Shown in pieces: positions 58,804 to 64,000 of a stretch of DNA of 64,000 nt. Every line of letters starts with the position of its first letter. Position 1 is the stretch's first letter. The translations under genes were made by a program, and so were the position numbers. The DNA comes from Sesamum alatum (lineage: Eukaryota > Streptophyta > Magnoliopsida > Lamiales > Pedaliaceae), in assembly GCA_034509735.1 (NCBI GenBank), contig JACGWO010000011.1, forward strand, positions 18,079,573 through 18,143,572, given 5' to 3'. The notes below the pieces were generated by a model. That model did no database searches. It saw nothing but the letters and a program-made list of their open reading frames with translations, and had not been told where the DNA came from.

Positions 58804-59508
58804 ATTTCTTCTTCTTTTCCTTAAAAAGATGAATAATGAATCTCATGCTTTGATGTTAGTATATACTCATATATGTACATAATTAATGTGATTATTAGAA
58901 TTTATCTAGGTTCATCGAATGATGTCTAGATTCATTCCAATCAATCACCATCAATTCTTCAATCAAGCCTACTATCTCTTAAGGTATGATTAAATCATAC
59001 CAAAAAAGAGAGGCTTGATTGGAGTTGATTTGTCTCTTACCAAAAGAGACAAATCAACAACATCAAGCACCAACATGGCCGATTTTTGCTCCCCCCAAGG
59101 TAGCATTTCGGCCATGCTTATTTAAGGAAGAAGTCCAACTTCTTTCCATTCCAAAAATGGAATTAACACACCTCTCGCGTCAAAATTTAATAGACCGGGT
59201 TCCACTGTAATTCAATTACAACGAACCCAAAATTAAATTCAAATTTAATTTATGGTCCACTTAAATAAATCCCAGTGATCTTTTAATCCAATTAAAAGAT
59301 CCAACGTCTCAACTTTCTACGTTAATCGATAAATTCCATTTACCGATTAAACGAGGGCCCGATACAATATCGGTCCGTCCATCCAATGGACAATCCCTTA
59401 AGTAATCCAATTACTTATTCATCGTCCGAAATGACTCCAAATCAATTTCTCCACCTTCTCGGTGATCTGTGTGTGACCCTTTACGTTCACCCTCAGCTAT
59501 ACTTGGGC
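58804..59508 (-). repeat. Copia LTR, central part
   Basis: Minus-orientation LTR text matching 54020-54720 (AAAGATGAATAATGAATC, then GGTATGATTAAATCATACC, then CCGATACAATATCGG, then GTGTGACCCTTTA). It breaks off at CTTGGGC near 59508 and changes into leader DNA of the other strand. Confidence 0.75.
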
Positions 59509-60610
59509 GACCGATTTGTGTGTGCAGGCGGCCGCTGCCGGCCGAGGCCAGTGCGGCATGGGGCGCGGGCGCGCTGCCCTGTGCGCGCGGCTGGCCTGTA
59601 GGCACAACAGCTGGGCCGTTTTGTGCCGTTTTTCGACATTTTCTGGAAAATTTGATTTTCTGTATTTTCTGCACAATATTCTGAAAATGTATTAATTTTG
59701 CACATTTGATTTTGGAATAATTGGATTATTCCTTAGATTAAATTTGCTTAATTAATTTGGGATTAATACATGCATTGGATGCATTGTTTATAATGTCCAT
59801 TAAATTTGAAATTTGAATTTTGCATATTATTTATATATTTATGCTTTTGTGATGTTGGACATCACTTGGATATTTGGAATATCCATTGGTTTTATGCATG
59901 ATTATTTGGAATAATTGTGTTATGTGTGTTGATGGAATCAACATGGGATGATCACAAGAGCCCTGACCTTGTGTATGGATGAATGTATGATCCTTTAATT
60001 TCTGTTGGGTGGGGCCTGCGTGCCTCTTATTTTTTGGGACTATCATCTCCCGTATTTTTAGCCTCATGATGTTAAGGCTTGTTTTTATTATTACCAATGT
60101 ATTACTTTCAGTTGTAATGGGAGTAGATAGGATTGGTAAGGTTTTAATTTTAACAAGCATTTGGAGTCGGAGACCCCAAGGAGGAGCATCAAGGCGTGAA
60201 ACAAGAAGCAATACAAGGCCCATTGGAATGACAATGGGTATATTATTATTGTAATAATTTAGGACCACCCTAGACAGACCATAAGCTTACTGCGGTTGGG
60301 CTTGCGATTATCCTAACAGGGGTATACTATGTTTTTTGCATGCGGCGTATTTATTTATCGCTTTAAATATTGGATATTTATGCATGCTAAAACACCATAA
60401 TGTGATGAGGTCTCGATCGTACACAAACTCTCATTTAGTTGGACCAAATTAAAATATTAGCCCCAGAACGGACTTGGATCAAAATGGTATTTTGATCTGT
60501 ACGAGCCTTCCATCCACAACAATGTGGTGAGGAAGCTACCACTACCCAAGTGTGGTCTTACGAGTCGTGGCACACTTGGACTAGGGCAAAGCTGCACCAT
60601 TGTTGTGAAC
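59509..60610 (+). mobile_element. Copia leader fragment, plus strand
   Basis: Begins with a GC-rich patch (59515-59630, GCGGCCGCTGCCGG) followed by GGGCCGTTTTGTGCC, like the reverse of 16110-16250 in the non-autonomous element. The end (60370-60610) matches 2776-3010. No coding; frames in the GC-rich patch are artefacts. Confidence 0.6.
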
Positions 60611-61786
60611 AAAAATATCATGTCATTTTTTGGACCAAAAAAACTGAAAACATATTTTATGGAACCAAAAAATAATGAAAAACGTGTTTTATGGTACTAA
60701 AACAACTACCTACCTAAGTTGTGGTACCAAAATGAATAATGCCCTAATCTTACCGGACCAAAAAAGCATTTTGCCCAGGTTCTATATGGGTTGATAAAGG
60801 GTTTTAGTTGAGTTGGTGATGGATTTTAGGTGGGTTGGAGATGGGTCTTAAATAGGTCCAACCTCATCACTAACTAATTCCATATATTCTAATTTCTTTC
60901 ACATTTTTTATAAGAAATAAATTTACCAAAACATATTAAGTATGTTTTAATTTAGCTTGGTTAAATTTTTTTGCACCATGGGTCTTACATGGGTTGGCAA
61001 TGGGTCTTAAATGGGTTCAACAAGTGATTTAATTGTTTAGATTCATTGTTGATTTAGTTGTACTATATATCACTAATTATTCTACATTTCTAACTTTTCG
61101 CATTTTTTTATGAGAAATAAATTTTCCTAAATATATTTAATAAAATAATATTTTTCAAATTAATGAGCAACAAAAGAAAAGTGAAGTATTTTATAAAATA
61201 GTCAAAATTTGAAATTCACATGTTTCCATGTAAAACTATTTTTATTTTAATTTTTTTAATAAATCGGCAATACCCAATTATATTATGAAATTTCAATGAA
61301 TACATCAAATAATAATATCTAAGCATAATTTATAATGAATGAATATGTATGATCAATATAAAAAGATAACTATTATTATTACGATTGAAAGCCACAATTC
61401 AATTTTACAAACAATTATGGAGAAATTGATTGCATACTATTCATTTCATGATTTATTTTAAATAATACAGTATTTTTGTATACCTTACGAGTTTTTTATT
61501 TTATAATTTGACAAATAAATCTTTAATGTACATGATTACTTTCCAAAAATAATAAAATAATACAAATTTACTCGTATTATTTACAAGTTGTATTAAAAAT
61601 ATGATCATTTTATTATTATCTAAAATTCTATTTTTTAAATATTAAATATAAAAAATGGTTACGTTAACCCGACCCAATCCATTTAGAACCCATCAATTCG
61701 AACCCATATTTAACACAACCTAGTTTAAACCCGACTCACTTGAACCCAACCCAAACCCGACCCAACCCGCCTATTTGACACCCCTA
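60611..61786. mobile_element. Repeat DNA ending in a hAT-type terminus
   Basis: 60611-60785 has repeated TTTTATGGxACCAAAA words. From about 60786 TGGGTTG/GGGTCTTA words lead through AT-rich DNA to CCCGACCCAACCCGCC and the terminus ATTTGACACCCCTA (to 61786), like the end of hAT MITEs that start TAGGGGTGTCAAAT. The matching left end is not recognised. Confidence 0.45.
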
Positions 61787-61998
61787 CCTAATGGTATGCA
61801 CAAACATTCTACTAGTATTATCAAATCTGTTCTTCCGGAAATGCCAAATGACAAACCATACCAAAACCAAAATTTGATGCAGACGTAGGACTATATATCC
61901 AGCATGGTACGTAGTTCATGAGTAAAATAAACATCAGAGCAAATTTTCATTCCAAAACATTGTGTACATTTCTCAATGTCCGACTATTAATTTCTCAT

Positions 61999-63918
61999 TC
62001 AGTTCTGTGTCTGTGCTTTCTTGCACAGAAACCATTTTGCACTCAACAAATAGAACCCCAGATTAATGGCGCTCAACAAAGCTATTAGTCCATAAAATAA
62101 ATCCAATCTTCCATGGTTAAGGTCAGCAGGAAGCCAGTTCTGCCTCCCCTCAGTTACTCTCCTTACAATCGCAACCAGAGCGCTGCTAACGAAAAAACCA
62201 AATGAAATAGTCGTAAGGAACAGGCTCGTGCTAACGGCTTTCATCCCTTTTGGCGACTCTGACAAGAAGAAATCAAGCTGCCCGGTATACACCAAGCCTT
62301 CAGCAGCACCAGCCAGAACAAACTGAGGAGCCAACAAAAAAGCACTTATCGGTAGTACTGAGTTCGTGCTGCTCGCAGATTTTGCAACCTTCAATCTTCT
62401 AGTTTCCACTATTGCTGCAACAACCATTGTTAATATTGAAATGAAGAGGCCTACACCCATTTTCTGTGTACTGGTTAAACCTGAAAGAGTTCAAAACGGC
62501 ATTGTTAAGCATGTCATAGTGGAAACATCTTATAACATGGTTGAGAACTTATAAGATGTTGAAAAGAGTTCGATAAGTTTTTCTACAAAGGAGCTTTGCA
62601 GATCCGAAAGATGTTAGGAGCTTATAAGTTATTTCTGAAAAGAAAAAGTTTCAAATCTTAACAAACTCGTTTAGTTTTAATCATATTAGTGAGAAAAGTA
62701 TCATTACTAACATCTATAAGCTCTCTATTCTTATTTGATCCAAACTTCTCAAGAGCTAATGTTTAAATAAAATCCAACATCTTATAAGTTTCAGAGCCTT
62801 CTTAAAATGTACGGCACTTCAAGAAGTTGATGTACTTGTCATCTACTTGAAGACATCATAGAATACGAAGAAATGCATACCAACTTTCCAAGGAATGATT
62901 TGTAGATAAAATAGTTAGACTGAATGAAGTTCTATAGTAAAATTCATACCCAGAGTCCCTCTCTTCTTTTTCCAAAGAGGGACAATCAAACGATCGTGAA
63001 TGGCAAGAGTTAGCAGTATGGATCCGATGAAGAAGGCGTTGAATGAGCCTCCTGGGATTTGAAATGATCCAATTGACCTTTCCATTGTGGAAGCTTGCAA
63101 CACAGCAAAAGTGATCATCTGTGCGTGAATGACATAGTACATAATCGTTGTCGCCCAGATTGGTAGTATTCTAGTCATCATCTTAACCTCCTCCACCTCT
63201 GTTACTGAACATAGTCTCCACCGATTTTGAGTCCCACATTCGATCATTATGTAGTCGTTGTCTTCTATGATGGCTGCCTTGTCCAAGCAACTGCAAATTT
63301 CAAAATTTTTGTTACGTTAACTTTGTATCCATCATAAGAAACAATTTAGTTTTCTCAGAAAATTTCGTACATCAATTGACGAGTAGGAGCTATTCTTGAT
63401 TCAGGAGAACGAGTTTCGTGTAATTGTTGCATGTCTGCCGGGAATTTCAGCTTCCTTTTCCTTACAGCGGCCACAAACACTTGTAAGATTTGGATGATCG
63501 GGCTGCCAAGACATTCCTTGTACCTGTATCTTCTAGTACCTGATAAAAATATGGCTATAGCAAGTAACAGTATAGCAGTGCAGCATCCATATCCCCACAC
63601 TCTAGCCACTCTGTCTTGTATGTAAATGAAGACGGTAACTGCTAGAAGAGTCCCAATGCTGATGAAAAAGTAGAACCTATTGAAGAAGTGTGCCATTTGA
63701 GCCTTTTCCTTCTTGTCCTTATCGTCAAATTGATCCGTCCCAAACCCTGATACGCTGCATTTTATCCCACCAAGTCCTACCGCTAACGTGTACAAAGCAA
63801 CGTAGAAAGCTGCCATCTGAAGACCGTTGGCTTCTTTGCAATCAGTCGGCACAGAAGGATTGCAGGGAGGCGGGTGTAAGTGGGGCAACACCGTTGAAAT
63901 GGCTAATAAGCATGACCC
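61999..63918 (-). CDS. NPF (NRT1/PTR family) transporter, last three exons
   Basis: Three minus-strand exons with good splice sites and matching phases: 63918-63371, 63290-62950 and 62480-61999 (stop TGA), together 456 codons. The N-terminal ~130 residues and earlier exons lie beyond the window. Family landmarks: GLGGIKCSVSGFGTDQFDD (the region after helix 4), FFNRFYFFISIGTLLAVTV, LDKAAI opening the second half, LPIWATTIMYYVIHAQM, ERSIGSFQIPGGSFNAFF, and GLVYTGQLDFFLSESPKGMK near the end. NPF proteins are proton-coupled plasma-membrane or tonoplast carriers of nitrate, peptides, hormones or glucosinolates. By eye the C-terminal half is nearest NPF6-type sequences, but the substrate cannot be given. 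All visible exons are intact. Confidence 0.9.
62481..62949 (-). other. NPF intron holding a MITE-like insert
   Basis: Between the last two exons. 62520-62800 has the repeated words CTTATAAGATGTT and GGAGCTTATAAGTTA, like the patch at 47705-47940, so probably a small hAT-type MITE. Confidence 0.45.
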
Positions 63919-64000
63919 CTGCAGCACATACCCTTCGTCACTAGGTTGTACATCAATCCAACTCGATAATTGCCATGTTCAAATGGGAAGAAAGAACAAT
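63919..64000 (-). other. Probable NPF intron or exon edge at the window end
   Basis: Minus-strand text ends TGCTGCAG directly before the exon, a normal acceptor. The reading frame stays open for 21 codons upstream and then meets a stop, so this is taken as intron. Confidence 0.5.

Noticed and set aside
59386..59705. GC-rich overlapping frames on both strands
   Set aside because: GC-rich leader patch of the copia family; open on several frames because stops are rare in GC-rich DNA.
1..64000. tRNA and rRNA genes
   Set aside because: No cloverleaf or rRNA text recognised; the only tRNA-like text is the retroelement primer sites.

Overview
This window is nuclear DNA of a flowering plant, almost certainly a eudicot. 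Evidence: spliced and intronless genes of plant-specific families (a PLS-type pentatricopeptide-repeat protein, a KT-type nucleotide-sugar transporter, an NPF/NRT1 transporter, a 2-alkenal-reductase exon), AT-rich intergenic DNA, and Ty1/copia, Ty3/gypsy-Tat, CACTA, MULE, hAT and Helitron elements. I could not name the species from sequence alone.

Host genes are few and lie at the ends and middle: the terminal exon of an NADPH-dependent 2-alkenal reductase (1553-1937, +), a PPR gene (30498-32111, +), a sugar-phosphate/nucleotide-sugar translocator (34315-35367, +) and the last three exons of an NPF transporter (63918-61999, -; 5' end beyond the window). They share no operon or pathway; nearly everything else is transposon.

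Layout. 518-1505: a small CACTA-like element in the putative intron before the reductase exon, holding two fold-back MITEs. 2690-8036: decayed Ty1/copia leader, gag-pol remnant and part of its LTR. 8037-10734: decayed CACTA transposase (-). 11123-18597: a truncated LTR and then a two-LTR, PBS- and PPT-bearing but coding-free copia derivative. 18598-18815: hAT transposase scrap. 21280-30279: a whole Ty3/gypsy Tat-lineage element with 5-bp target duplication AAAAC, 218 bp before the PPR start codon. 32149-34090: MITEs between the PPR and transporter genes. 36140-36781: hAT MITE. 37103-42009: probable non-autonomous Helitron (-). 42537-47228: an older inverted-repeat element split by a 3.03-kb MULE (44114-47144) that carries a MuDR-like N-terminal PB1-like gene and a convergent GRF zinc-finger gene. 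48674-56199: one 2.17-kb copia LTR blown up to 7.5 kb by three clean nested insertions (a fold-back MULE and two solo LTRs, one in each orientation), followed by copia pol debris (56200-58342), an inverted LTR piece and an oppositely oriented leader (to about 60610).

The most informative result is the reconstruction of insertion order from target-site duplications: ATCAAATTA (9 bp), CTTAG (5 bp), TACCA (5 bp), ACCAAAATTA (10 bp) and AAAAC (5 bp) all flank elements exactly, and removing the three insertions from the 48.7-56.2 kb LTR returns the family's normal LTR length. All alignments, identities and counts here were made by eye.
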